From the NCBI GenBank assembly GCA_041305085.1, contig JBFYMA010000049.1:1-47609 (forward strand): a stretch of 47,609 nucleotides of DNA, in the 5' to 3' direction. Under the pieces are notes generated by a model. That model was not told the DNA's origin and made no database searches. It saw only the letters and a program-made list of their open reading frames with translations. The position numbers and the translations under genes were made by a program. Each line of letters begins with the position of its first letter. The first letter of the stretch is position 1. This document shows positions 1 through 8,794 of this stretch, one piece after another. The stretch is from SURF-58 sp041305085. Its GTDB lineage: Archaea; Nanobdellota; Nanobdellia; Woesearchaeales; UBA9642.

Positions 1-166
1 CCGAGGGGGCCAACCCCCTTTGCCTATTGAGCCCTATTCAACAATAGGCTTCGCAGGAATGGCAAAAAATATGCTTAGAAATAAATTTCTGGCATCCCTT
101 TGGGACATTCCGGATAGAGCCACACATTGCAAAATATTTATAAAGAAAGCTGTACAAGCTTAGTTT
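1..166. other. Noncoding edge region with hairpins and promoter of the next gene
   Basis: I see no open frame of useful length here on either strand. The stretch is rich in inverted repeats: GGGGG/CCCCC at 5-9 and 14-18, GCCTATTG/CAATAGGC at 22-29 and 42-49, GGAATG/CATTCC at 56-61 and 106-111, and TCCC/GGGA at 95-105. It could be the end of a structured RNA gene cut by the window edge, on either strand. A TATA-like ATATTTATAAAG lies near 132-145, about 25 bases before the ATG at 167. Confidence 0.4.
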
Positions 167-1183
167 ATGGCTGATGAAAAGATGTCAAAGATTTTTTTTG
201 TTGCTATACTGCTGTTCCTACTTATACTGACCTTCTTCATCATAAAGCCATTTTTTTCATACATGATTATTGGTGCAGTCCTTGCAGGAGCATTCAGCCC
301 TGTCTATAAGTGGCTTCTGAAAAAAATAAAAAAAGAAAACATCTGCGCCAGCATAATGATTATAATTATACTTGTCCTAATAATAATTCCGACATTTTTT
401 GTCACAACAAAACTGGTCAGCGAAGCAGGAAAAGCCTATAGGGCTTTCAGCAACCAGGATTTTATAGAACGCGCCCAAAGCTTTGTATCTTCAAATATAG
501 GGCTTAATATAGATATACAAAAAATTGCTTCAGATATTTTTCTCACAATCAGGAACAGCATTGTTGATGTTGCCCCGGGAATAATAAGCAGCATCGCAGA
601 GGTTCTTCTGGGGCTCTTTGTGATGTTTTTTGTGATGTTCTATATATTTAAGGGAGGAGACTCGATCTATGAAACAATAAAAGACAGTATCCCATTAAAG
701 AAAAAGTACAAGGACAACCTTTTCAGCGAGGTGGAGCTTGTGCTGAAAGGGGTTCTTTACGGCCAGGTGCTGACCGCAATAATCCAGGGAACAATTGGAG
801 GGCTTTTGCTTTTCATATTTGGTGTCCCAAACAGCCTTTTCTGGGGTTTTATAATGATCATCCTGTCATTCCTTCCAATAATAGGAACCCCTATAATTTT
901 TGTGCCTGCAGGAATATTTATGATATATCAGGGAAACATTTTTTCAGGAATAATGATTATAGTCCTGGGATTCCTGATAGTTACAAACATTGATAATATT
1001 ATAAAGCCCAAGCTTATAAGCTCAAAGTCAAAAATCCATCCAGTCATTGCGCTTATAGGCGTACTTGGAGGGTTGGCAGTGTTTGGCTTTGTGGGATTGA
1101 TTCTTGGGCCTATAATTCTTGCGCTGCTAAATGTTCTGCTGAAATTCTACAAAGAAGATTTCAAACAAGTGTTTGAGGGCTAG
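167..1183 (+). CDS. AI-2E family transporter-like membrane protein
   Basis: A 338-residue polytopic membrane protein resembling the AI-2E transporter/permease family (PF01594, YdiK/TqsA/PerM-like). It has two N-terminal hydrophobic segments (about 8-46), another pair near 62-84 and 141-162, a soluble stretch, then four or more hydrophobic segments. The C-terminal part includes the family-typical sequence FGVPNSLFWGFIMIILSFLP and a glycine-rich penultimate helix (LIGVLGGLAVFGFVGLILGP). Family members export small solutes or act as Na+(Li+)/H+ antiporters; the substrate here cannot be told. The ATG at 167 is about 25 bases after a TATA box, which suggests a leaderless transcript. The stop overlaps the stop of the convergent debranching gene by four bases. 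Confidence 0.88.
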   Translation: MADEKMSKIFFVAILLFLLILTFFIIKPFFSYMIIGAVLAGAFSPVYKWLLKKIKKENICASIMIIIILVLIIIPTFFVTTKLVSEAGKAYRAFSNQDFIERAQSFVSSNIGLNIDIQKIASDIFLTIRNSIVDVAPGIISSIAEVLLGLFVMFFVMFYIFKGGDSIYETIKDSIPLKKKYKDNLFSEVELVLKGVLYGQVLTAIIQGTIGGLLLFIFGVPNSLFWGFIMIILSFLPIIGTPIIFVPAGIFMIYQGNIFSGIMIIVLGFLIVTNIDNIIKPKLISSKSKIHPVIALIGVLGGLAVFGFVGLILGPIILALLNVLLKFYKEDFKQVFEG

Positions 1184-3027
1184 CTGTAAAGCTTTTGGGC
1201 AAGCTCTATGAGGGTTGCGCTGCTCCAGCTCTGGCACCAGCAGCCTGAGGCATCCTGGACTGCTGCACTGCTCAGTTCAGAGCAATGCCCTATAAACCCT
1301 TTGAAAAGGTTGTCCTCAACGCTTGCATCCAAAATTTTTTCTATGAATGCTTTAAAGAACCTTTTATCAACTTCATACAATGAAATTGCTGCAATGTTAT
1401 TTACCCACAACCAGGAATCTCCCCTGTGATAGCTTTTGTTGTTCTGGCCTGAATAATAGCTGGAAAATAATTTGTGTTGTCTGTCAATACTTGCAACCCC
1501 TCCCCATTCAAGCCAAAGCTTTTCCAAAGAGCCTGCAAAAACATTTTTCCATTCATTTTTGGAAAGCAGACCAGGGTAGATATAATAAGCCATAAAAACA
1601 TTGGGCCGAATTGTTGGATCATTTTCTCCGTCATACAGAATCCCTTGTTTGAAAAATATCTGCCTTGTCTTCTCAAGTGTTTTGTTTAGCAAATCTTTAT
1701 AGTTTTTTTGGTTTTTGCCTGTCTTTTTAAGAATCTTTACCATAAGCTCAAGCATGTTCAGCCATAAAGCCTGGATTTCTATTCTTTTTCCATCCCTTTT
1801 GTCATAGTCCCACTCAGTATCCATCCAGGTCTCCTTTGGATTGTTCCAGACAAGCAGCTCATCAACAAAATTTTTCTGGGTCTTCTGGATGGCATACTCA
1901 AGCTTTTCAGCAATAAAATCGAGCTCTCTTTTAGACAAATAGCTTTTGAACTCCTTGTTTTGCTCAAGTATATCCAAGAAATCACCTATTCTTTTGAAAA
2001 GCCATCCGGTTCCGTCTGCAGTTCCAAGGTTGGCAAAAGGGATCCTGTTCTGGATTCTGCCGTTTTCCATTATTGAATCCAGAAGGTTAAAAAGTATTAT
2101 TTTGCAAAGAGCAAACTTTTTTACAAGCATAAGCGATTTCAGGCTTATTAGCTGATCCCTGGACCAGAACTGGAAAAACCATGGAAGCCCTGCAAATATT
2201 CCTGTTGTCTGCCTATTGTTGAATGAAAGGTTAAGTATGAGGTTTTCCAGGGATTTTAACGAGTTCGTGAAAGCTGCAGCTATTTTTGGAGGCGCTCCTG
2301 GAGGGCAAATGGTTTTCAGGTGTTTTGAGTATGTATGCTCTAGATGGATTAAGTGGTTTTTGTTTTTTTCAAGGCTTTCAATGTTTTTTATTGCCTCTTT
2401 TTCTGTTTCCCCAAAGCTGAAAAGGACATGGCATGACCTTTTAATTTTGAACTTCAAGGCACTGTAGACCCAAAACCTGCTCCTGCAGCCCCTGTATGCA
2501 TCATATGAATAGTTTTTTTCAGCCCAGCTTCCTATCTTTTCAAATTCAGAAATATTTTTTATTGCAAGAAAAAAGCTTTTTTGGGGCTTTTTCAGAGAGT
2601 CATCAGCGTGCTTTGTATATTCCACAATAACAATATCCTCCTCTTTTTTTATGCTGTAAAACCTGCCTTTGTCATCGTAGTCAAAGATATCCCTGAAATC
2701 CATTTCTATAAAACACCACCCATCATAGTTCTGTACATCATATACAAGCCCATGGTTGAGGAAAAAAAATTTTTCAGTGGTTGAAATATTTTTTCTTTCA
2801 GTAAAAAACAAGTGATTTATTATTTCCCTTGGCTTTTGCTCTAATGAAATGTTTTCAATGGTTTTATAATAGCTCCATTCACTGCCATTATTATAAAGAT
2901 AGTTGAGGCCCTGATAGTTGGTCTTGTCATTTGTAAGGCAAAAATAGCTTCCTCTCTTGTTCACCAGCAAAAAGTCTGCATTTTTTTCCCTGGCAGAAAC
3001 GTTTCCTGTTGAGTGTGTTATGATCAT
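1180..3027 (-). CDS. Glycogen debranching enzyme (amylo-alpha-1,6-glucosidase type)
   Basis: Hydrolyses alpha-1,6 branch points of glycogen-like polymers, presumably in the cytosol. The C-terminal half carries the (alpha/alpha)6-barrel signatures of the GDE_C/GH133-like family: FWSRDQLISLKSL, ETWMDTEWD followed by RIEIQALWLNML, and YHRGDSWLWVNN near the C-terminus. The N-terminal part (THSTGNVSA) matches the substrate-binding GDE_N domain. I place the start at the ATG at 3027 (MIITHSTGN), which resembles how these proteins begin. An upstream ATG at 3081 would overlap the preceding gene by 38 bases and cannot be excluded. It follows the nucleotidyltransferase gene at 16 bases, so the two are probably co-transcribed. 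Confidence 0.88.
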   Translation of the reverse strand: MIITHSTGNVSAREKNADFLLVNKRGSYFCLTNDKTNYQGLNYLYNNGSEWSYYKTIENISLEQKPREIINHLFFTERKNISTTEKFFFLNHGLVYDVQNYDGWCFIEMDFRDIFDYDDKGRFYSIKKEEDIVIVEYTKHADDSLKKPQKSFFLAIKNISEFEKIGSWAEKNYSYDAYRGCRSRFWVYSALKFKIKRSCHVLFSFGETEKEAIKNIESLEKNKNHLIHLEHTYSKHLKTICPPGAPPKIAAAFTNSLKSLENLILNLSFNNRQTTGIFAGLPWFFQFWSRDQLISLKSLMLVKKFALCKIILFNLLDSIMENGRIQNRIPFANLGTADGTGWLFKRIGDFLDILEQNKEFKSYLSKRELDFIAEKLEYAIQKTQKNFVDELLVWNNPKETWMDTEWDYDKRDGKRIEIQALWLNMLELMVKILKKTGKNQKNYKDLLNKTLEKTRQIFFKQGILYDGENDPTIRPNVFMAYYIYPGLLSKNEWKNVFAGSLEKLWLEWGGVASIDRQHKLFSSYYSGQNNKSYHRGDSWLWVNNIAAISLYEVDKRFFKAFIEKILDASVEDNLFKGFIGHCSELSSAAVQDASGCWCQSWSSATLIELAQKLYS

Positions 3028-3043
3028 TTTTAAATATTTGTTT

Positions 3044-4033
3044 CTAAATGTTTTTTGTCTGGACCTGGCTGTTTTCAGCAATGCTTACCTGCTTGAACAC
3101 TCCTTTTATTGCTGCCTTTGATCCTATAAGAGAAGAATCCAGCTGGGCACATTCAATAAGTGCATTTTCTCCAACTATTGAATTCCTCACTATGCTGTTT
3201 TCTATAACAGTCTGGCTGCCTACAGAAACCCCCGGCCCTATTATTGAGTTTTTTATCTTTGCACCTTCTTCAATATATACCGGCTCTATTATTACACTGT
3301 TTTCTGTTCTGATTTTTTTGTGAAGGGATTTCAAAAGCTCATTGTTTGTTTCCAGCAGGCTCTCAGGAGTGCCGCAGTCAAACCATTTTTCAAGCTCTTC
3401 AGCAGCAAATCTTTCTCCCTTGTCAATCAAAATCTGGAGTGCATCGATAAGCCGGTATTCTCCTTTTGACTGGATTTTCTTTTTATATATCTCATCCAAT
3501 GCACAAAACATTTTCTTGGCATTTGGAATATAGTACATTCCCACAAGCGCAAGGTTTGAAGGGGGCTCGTCTGGCTTTTCAATCATTTTTTTTATAAAGC
3601 CATCTTCCAGAACAACTATTCCAAACCTATGTGGATCGTCAACCTCCTTGACCCAAAGAATTCCCTGGTTTTTTTCCCTTGCAGGATTTATGCAGCCAAA
3701 GTCTGTTTCAAAAATTGTGTCTGAAAAAACTACCAGCACATCTGACTCAGGGTTTACAAGGTCTTTTGTAAGCATTATTGCCCCTCCGTCTCCTGAAAGC
3801 CTTTCCTGGCAGGTAATTGTGTACTCATAATCATATTTTGAAACAAATTTCTCAACCAGCTCCCTGAATTCGCTTATGACAAAGTGAATCTTTGAAGGCT
3901 TAAGACTTTTCAGCCTGTCAAGAATATGCCCAAGCATTGGCTTTCCTGCAACGTGCATCAAAGGCTTTGGCATGCTGAAAGTATGCGGCCTCATTCTTGT
4001 GCCTTTTCCTGCCAAAGGAATAATTATTTCCAC
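3044..4033 (-). CDS. Sugar-1-phosphate nucleotidyltransferase
   Basis: A 329-residue NTP_transferase (GT-A-like fold) with the signature LAGKGTRMRPHTFSMPKPL at the N-terminus, the acidic FSDTIF in the active site and a C-terminal left-handed beta-helix (hexapeptide-like IKNSIIGPGVSVGSQ and repeats). It makes an NDP-sugar from a sugar-1-phosphate and NTP. Next to glycogen synthase it is likely the supplier of ADP- or UDP-glucose, but nucleotide specificity cannot be read from sequence. The start codon is GTG (4033-4031), preceded by a GGGGTGG Shine-Dalgarno-like element; a TATA box (CTTTATAAAAG) lies near 4079-4089. It is the first gene of a two-gene unit with the debranching enzyme. Confidence 0.87.
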   Translation of the reverse strand: MEIIIPLAGKGTRMRPHTFSMPKPLMHVAGKPMLGHILDRLKSLKPSKIHFVISEFRELVEKFVSKYDYEYTITCQERLSGDGGAIMLTKDLVNPESDVLVVFSDTIFETDFGCINPAREKNQGILWVKEVDDPHRFGIVVLEDGFIKKMIEKPDEPPSNLALVGMYYIPNAKKMFCALDEIYKKKIQSKGEYRLIDALQILIDKGERFAAEELEKWFDCGTPESLLETNNELLKSLHKKIRTENSVIIEPVYIEEGAKIKNSIIGPGVSVGSQTVIENSIVRNSIVGENALIECAQLDSSLIGSKAAIKGVFKQVSIAENSQVQTKNI

Positions 4034-4163
4034 TAATCCACCCCTGTCTTTTTGACTGAAAATTGTACAAAGGGCTCTTTTATAAAGCTTGCGATATATA
4101 TCTCCTGGTTTTCAGCAAAGAAAAAAGCACTGGCCTATATGTGAATTTATTATGCATGGATTT

Positions 4164-5084
4164 TTAGTAGGAGGTCTGCCTGCCATTTCCCTTAACAGCT
4201 CTTTCCTTCAGGACAAACCTTTTTATTTTCACAGAATTTTTCAGCCCTTCTTTGAATGATTTCAAAAGCATTTTTTTGTCAGTGGTCCACTGCATGGCAT
4301 GGCTTTTTGAAGCAGGGTGGAGAAAAAGTATTTGTGTGGATTTTTTGACAATTTCCATGTCATTTCTGAAAGAATCAGCACCTTTTTTAAATATGCCTGT
4401 CAGGAAACTTCCAAACCCTTTTGACATCAATCCCTCTAAAATCCATTTTTTTTCCATCCAGAAATTTTTTCCAGGGTGCAAATTTAATGCCACAACAATT
4501 TTCTTGCCTGGGTGTGTCTTCATAATCCTCTCTAGGCCTATTGGCTCTGCAAGCGCCCCATCAATATATCTGTTTCTTCCAATCTTTTCCGGGCTGTGCC
4601 AGTAGGGAACAATGCTTACTGCAGCTTTCAGCTTCTGAAGTGTATTTCCGCTTCTTACATCTGCATAGACCACTTTTCTTGTGTTCAGGTTCAAAAGCTT
4701 GACAAAAAGGGGAATTCTGGATTTTTTTATCTTTTTTATGTTCAGGATTTTTTTCGTTGTTACAACATCCATAAGATAGTCTATATCTATGGCGCTCTCC
4801 ATATTTTTTTTTGAGAACAGCTTTGGAAAAAATATCTGCAGAATAGACTTGGGTATTTTTCTGAACTGGATGAATCTCTTTGTCAGGTCATCCAGATATA
4901 CTGTCAGCCCCATCTTGGTCTGGTTTGCCAGAAAATAGGCTCCGTTGAATGCTCCTGCAGACGTACTGTAAACAGCCTCAACATTCTTTGCAAGCCCATG
5001 CTTTGCAATACCTGTAACAATGCCCCCTCCAAATGCCCCTGCCATTCCCCCACCTGCAAGGTACAGCACAAATTTTTGGCTCAT
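4164..5084 (-). CDS. Patatin-like phospholipase
   Basis: A 306-residue alpha/beta hydrolase of the patatin family, expected to cleave acyl groups from lipids through a Ser-Asp dyad. Visible are the glycine-rich oxyanion loop GGGMAGAFGGG (11-21), the nucleophile elbow STSAG with Ser42, and the Asp of the DGA motif (YIDGALAEP, near residue 175). The elbow has Ser in place of the first Gly of GxSxG, a mild deviation. There is no signal peptide, so it is cytosolic or peripheral. It sits between glycogen genes on the same strand with its own short leader; any link with glycogen metabolism is unproven. Confidence 0.88.
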   Translation of the reverse strand: MSQKFVLYLAGGGMAGAFGGGIVTGIAKHGLAKNVEAVYSTSAGAFNGAYFLANQTKMGLTVYLDDLTKRFIQFRKIPKSILQIFFPKLFSKKNMESAIDIDYLMDVVTTKKILNIKKIKKSRIPLFVKLLNLNTRKVVYADVRSGNTLQKLKAAVSIVPYWHSPEKIGRNRYIDGALAEPIGLERIMKTHPGKKIVVALNLHPGKNFWMEKKWILEGLMSKGFGSFLTGIFKKGADSFRNDMEIVKKSTQILFLHPASKSHAMQWTTDKKMLLKSFKEGLKNSVKIKRFVLKERAVKGNGRQTSY

Positions 5085-5142
5085 AGAACTCCAAAAACAA
5101 CAGGTGCTTTAAAAATCATTCGCCAAAATATGCCAGCAAAAA

Positions 5143-6093
5143 CTAGTCTTCACCCCTGTAAAACTTTGCTGCATCTTCAGGGGATATTGAGTTTATAATT
5201 GTTCCTGTGGACAGCTCAAAACCTCCCCAGATGTTAAGCCTTGGGGCAAGGGTCAGGCTAAAACGCACATTTTCCAGTCCATAGTGCAGAAAAAAGTTAT
5301 AAGGAGAATTTATGGAATTCAGTTTTTCGAGAAGACATTTAAGCATTTCTGCCAGGTCAAAAAATTCTCCTTCGTCAAATTCTGTGATGTTCAAGAGATG
5401 CCTTTTTGGAAAAATCACTGCTTCCAGAGGAAATCTTGAAGCATAGGGGGCAAAACACACCATTGAATCGTTTTCCCTTATTTTTCTAAAGCTTGTTTTT
5501 TCTATATCTATAATCCTTTGGAACGGCTCGAAAGAAAATTTTTTGCAGACCTTTTCCTTTGCAATAATTGTTTCAGGAACCTTGTTATATGCAATGACCT
5601 GTGTGTGGGTATGGTATATTGAGGTGGCGGCTGCAGGCCCGCTATTCTTGAAAACACTAACATACCCTATTCCTGGCTTTTTCCTAAGCTCTGCTATTCT
5701 TTGTGCATATACTTTTAAAACCTGCTTTATGTGGTCTATCGGAAGATTGCATAGCTGTTTATCAATGTCAGGTGTTTCCACAATCACCTCATGGAATCCA
5801 AAGGCTCCTGCAAAAGTAAAGAACTCGTTGTCAGTTCTTATTTTTGGCTCTCCTGCAGGCTTTACTGCTGTGAACTTATTCGGAAACCATCTTATAACCC
5901 AGTCTGATCCTTTGGAGTCCTTTGGCCATCTTCCTATCTCTGGGGGAGTGAGATGCTCATTTCCAGGAGAAAAAACATCAACTTTTGGCTTTTCAGAAAC
6001 AACTTTTTTGGAAAAATCGTGAGGCCTTTTACCACGGTCAGTGCTTATTATTACAAAATCATCAGTTAAATAATCCTTGCGAAGCTCAAGCAT
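5143..6093 (-). CDS. Galactose-1-phosphate uridylyltransferase-like (GalT/HIT superfamily)
   Basis: A 316-residue GalT-family nucleotidyl transferase. The catalytic histidine motif appears as YHTHTQVIA, preceded by FKNSGPAAATS; the N-terminal half has RWFPNKFTAVKP and FHEVIVETP, both typical of the family. Family members move UMP (or AMP) between hexose-1-phosphates through a histidine-nucleotide intermediate. No GalK or GalE is visible nearby, so its role here may be interconversion of nucleotide sugars for glucan synthesis rather than the Leloir pathway. The nearest upstream gene on the strand, glycogen synthase, ends 108 bases away, leaving room for a separate promoter (AT-rich at 6100-6135). 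Confidence 0.87.
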   Translation of the reverse strand: MLELRKDYLTDDFVIISTDRGKRPHDFSKKVVSEKPKVDVFSPGNEHLTPPEIGRWPKDSKGSDWVIRWFPNKFTAVKPAGEPKIRTDNEFFTFAGAFGFHEVIVETPDIDKQLCNLPIDHIKQVLKVYAQRIAELRKKPGIGYVSVFKNSGPAAATSIYHTHTQVIAYNKVPETIIAKEKVCKKFSFEPFQRIIDIEKTSFRKIRENDSMVCFAPYASRFPLEAVIFPKRHLLNITEFDEGEFFDLAEMLKCLLEKLNSINSPYNFFLHYGLENVRFSLTLAPRLNIWGGFELSTGTIINSISPEDAAKFYRGED

Positions 6094-6200
6094 AGCACAA
6101 TATTGTATTTCTTGTTATTTAAAGGTTATTTATTATTCTAAAGTCATAAAAATTCAAGATTGAAAAAGAAACGCTGAAAAGAAAGTTGTTCTATTGGTGA

Positions 6201-7979
6201 TTATTGCCTTTTCAGCGCAAGGTTGTGGGCTTCTATATAGTTTTTGATGAGTATTTTCCAGTCCGCAAGCTCTGCTGTCTGTTTTGCGTGGAGCTTGTTC
6301 TCAACCCTTTCTTCATGGGAAAACTTTGCATACATATACATAAGATCAAAAAGTTTCTTTATAACTTCGTCATCGCTTTTCTGGAACCTTGGAATGACCC
6401 ATATTCCTGGAGACTCTTTGTTGGTTTTGTCCTGAATAAACCTTCCAAAGCCTGCAAGGTCTGTTGTGGCACTTGCAACACCCATTCCTGCATTTTCCAG
6501 AGGAGTATAACCCCAGGGCTCATAATAAGAAGGATAAATTCCCAGATGGGTTCCTGACAGTGCATCCATATATGGAAGGTTTATAAGGCCGTCATCCCCT
6601 GCAAGATAAACAGGATAAAGAATAACTTTTACATTATCCTCTTTCCTGTTCAGCAGGCCATTCTGCTTGAGCGCCTTTATTATCTCGTTGTTGTCCTCAT
6701 TATCTATATAGTGGGAGCACAGAGGAGGATTTCCTGACCTTTTGAAGTGCATAATATTTTTTCTTGCCTCCTGCAAAAACTTGTTTGTAAAAATTGTGTC
6801 CTTGCTCAAGTCCTTTTCAAGTATAAGGTCATAGGTTATGGACTTAAGTATTTCTGCAGAATTCCACTGTACAAAATTTTTTATGTGCTGGTAGTAGGAC
6901 TTGTTTTCCAGAATTCCTGTCTTTATTCCTCTATGCCCCAAAGGCACCCAAATAAACGCACTTATCGTCCTTTTGGCCTTGTCCTTTTTGAGCTGCTCGT
7001 TCAGCATCGCCAAGGATTTAACAAAAACATCTATGCCTTTGTTCCTGTACTCGTTCCTTCCGCTCAGGAAAAATATCAGGTTGTGCTCCAGCGGAAAGTC
7101 GTAGTGCGGAAAAAAATAGAAAGTCAGGAATTCCCTGATTTTTTCCCTGCAAGTTATGTGCTTTATTGATGTTTCCTCAATAGTTGGAAATTTTCTCATA
7201 TCTATCCCGTTAAGAACAAGCACTTCCGGCTTTCTTCCAAGAATCTTTTCAGCCTCAACAGCAGTTATTTCGCTGACAGTTGTGAACACATCTGCCTGCT
7301 GCGCAGAGGCTCGCTCAGTGAAAAACTTTGCCTGAATGTTTGAGTTGTATGCTTCTTTAACAGGGTCGATATGCTTCAGGTTTTCATACAGAGGATATCC
7401 GGAGCCTGAAAGCGCCCTTCCAAGCATTGTAGCGTGGGTTGTAAATACTGTTCTTATTTTTGAATTATTCATCTTCAGGTAAAGCAGACCAGGGCCGCAG
7501 AGCCATTCATGAAAATGAGCAACCATTTTTTTATTTTTAAGCTCTATCTCTATCTCGTGCAAAAGCATTCCCACTGCAGTTGACCACACTGTGGGCTCGT
7601 CATAATCATAACCTGCAATATAGCTGTCTATCTGGAATTTTTCCCAAAGCCTTGTCTTTATTTCTGCTTTTTTATCCATCATCGGGAAGAAGTCTATAAG
7701 TATTGCAGGAGGCTCGCCCTCTGCATCAATCCACTTTCCATAGTGGCAGTTTACTCCTTGCTTCTGCATTTGCTCAAAAGCCTTTTTTATAACAGAAGGA
7801 GGGGCTTCATCTATAAGCGCTTCTTTGGCCTTTTGCTCATAATATGGCCCTATAGCATAGTATTTAGGGTAATACTTCATCATTTCAGCAGCCTTGCTAG
7901 CCACAACTGTATGTATGCCTCCTACTTTATTGCATACTTCAAAGCTTACCTCAAATACATATTCTGCTTCAGGTTTCAT
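6201..7979 (-). CDS. Glycogen synthase, eukaryote-type (GT3-like)
   Basis: A 592-residue glycosyltransferase that elongates alpha-1,4-glucan from an NDP-glucose donor. The N-terminus has FEVSFEVCNKVGGIHTV, the donor-binding KVGG motif as in fungal/animal GYS. The C-terminal domain has YYEPWGYTPLENAGMG followed by ATTDLAGFG, which closely follows the GT3 pattern rather than the bacterial GlgA (GT5) one. The middle carries SEITAVEAEKILGRKP and LNGID. The arginine-rich regulatory cluster of yeast/animal GYS is not obvious. It starts 3 bases after the upstream small protein gene at 7983-8363, so three genes (8752 to 6201) form an operon. GT3-type enzymes occur in eukaryotes, some bacteria and some archaea. 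Confidence 0.9.
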   Translation of the reverse strand: MKPEAEYVFEVSFEVCNKVGGIHTVVASKAAEMMKYYPKYYAIGPYYEQKAKEALIDEAPPSVIKKAFEQMQKQGVNCHYGKWIDAEGEPPAILIDFFPMMDKKAEIKTRLWEKFQIDSYIAGYDYDEPTVWSTAVGMLLHEIEIELKNKKMVAHFHEWLCGPGLLYLKMNNSKIRTVFTTHATMLGRALSGSGYPLYENLKHIDPVKEAYNSNIQAKFFTERASAQQADVFTTVSEITAVEAEKILGRKPEVLVLNGIDMRKFPTIEETSIKHITCREKIREFLTFYFFPHYDFPLEHNLIFFLSGRNEYRNKGIDVFVKSLAMLNEQLKKDKAKRTISAFIWVPLGHRGIKTGILENKSYYQHIKNFVQWNSAEILKSITYDLILEKDLSKDTIFTNKFLQEARKNIMHFKRSGNPPLCSHYIDNEDNNEIIKALKQNGLLNRKEDNVKVILYPVYLAGDDGLINLPYMDALSGTHLGIYPSYYEPWGYTPLENAGMGVASATTDLAGFGRFIQDKTNKESPGIWVIPRFQKSDDEVIKKLFDLMYMYAKFSHEERVENKLHAKQTAELADWKILIKNYIEAHNLALKRQ

Positions 7980-7982
7980 TTT

Positions 7983-8363
7983 TTACAGCACAAAATATCC
8001 GAACAGTGCACCAATTACCAGCCCTATAATCAAGCCTATAATAAAGTCCTTTATCAGGTCAAAATCACTGACAACGTGGCTTTTTCCAAGCTCAACCTTT
8101 ATCTGGCTTATTTTTGTCTTTATAGTTTCTGCAGCAATTTCTTTTGTTGTTGCCTTTCTAAGATTATCTGCAAGCTCAGGATCCTGCACAGCGTGCTCAA
8201 CCCATTCTGCAAAGTCATTTCTGTCTGCAGCCACATGGCTGCTGTATTCCTCATCAGGCATTGACAAAAGCCTTTTGTGCAGATCCCAGATATTTTTGGC
8301 TGTCTTCCCCTCCTTAAACCTGAATTCGTGGTCTGGGTGTACGTTTTCCATTTTTATCACCAA
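7983..8363 (-). CDS. Small tail-anchored protein, paralogue of the upstream gene (DUF5752-like)
   Basis: A 126-residue protein with a conserved soluble part (FRFKEGKTAKNIWDLHKRLL, then SSHVAADRNDFAEWVEHAV, then LADNLR) and one C-terminal hydrophobic helix (about 106-126, GLIIGLVIGALFGYFVL) with almost nothing after it, i.e. a tail anchor. The soluble part is clearly related to the next gene upstream. From memory the pattern of HV, NDF and W matches the archaeal DUF5752 family; this is not verified. It overlaps the upstream paralogue by 7 bases and precedes glycogen synthase by 3. A plausible but unproven role is to tether or regulate glycogen synthase at the membrane. Confidence 0.72.
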   Translation of the reverse strand: MVIKMENVHPDHEFRFKEGKTAKNIWDLHKRLLSMPDEEYSSHVAADRNDFAEWVEHAVQDPELADNLRKATTKEIAAETIKTKISQIKVELGKSHVVSDFDLIKDFIIGLIIGLVIGALFGYFVL

Positions 8364-8752
8364 AGTTTGTCTACAATATGCTCGTAGACCAAAACCTGCA
8401 TTTTTTTCTTGTCTTTGTGCTGGCTCAGCTTTTCTGCAAGCTCCATTTCCTCAAAAACATCCTTGACCCAATTTACAAAGTCATTTCTATGCTCGTTGAC
8501 ATGGTGCCCAAACACAAAATCCTCCATATCTCCCAAGTCGTGCGCCAGCTCTCTGATATTTTTTATTTCCTTTCCGCTGGATAGAACAAACCATTTCTCT
8601 GCCTCTGGCTGGTGCTTTAGCTTTCCATGGACAGGTTTTTTTGGAGCAGTTTGCCTGACAAATACCACTGTCCCTTCAGAAAACTCAGGCTTTGGGCCAG
8701 CAGAACTCTTTTTTATTTTAGCCTTTTTTTTCTTTGCAGCCTTTCTAGGCAT
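8357..8752 (-). CDS. Small basic protein, DUF5752-like paralogue
   Basis: A 131-residue protein with a very basic N-terminal tail (about 1-20, rich in Lys/Arg) and a linker, then the same module as the downstream gene: FVLSSGKEIKNIRELAHDL, FGHHVNEHRNDFVNWVKDVF, and ELAEKL. It has no membrane segment, so the pair consists of one soluble and one tail-anchored version. It is the first gene of the unit with glycogen synthase. The family function is not known to me; the basic tail could bind nucleic acid or an acidic partner. Confidence 0.7.
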   Translation of the reverse strand: MPRKAAKKKKAKIKKSSAGPKPEFSEGTVVFVRQTAPKKPVHGKLKHQPEAEKWFVLSSGKEIKNIRELAHDLGDMEDFVFGHHVNEHRNDFVNWVKDVFEEMELAEKLSQHKDKKKMQVLVYEHIVDKLW

Positions 8753-8794
8753 TTTTCCCCACCTCTTTTCCTTTTAAGTAAACACATATTATAT

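Noticed and set aside
1208..3533. Several plus-strand frames of 60-90 aa opposite the debranching enzyme and nucleotidyltransferase
   Set aside because: They are shadows of strongly conserved minus-strand genes, with no promoters or protein-like features.
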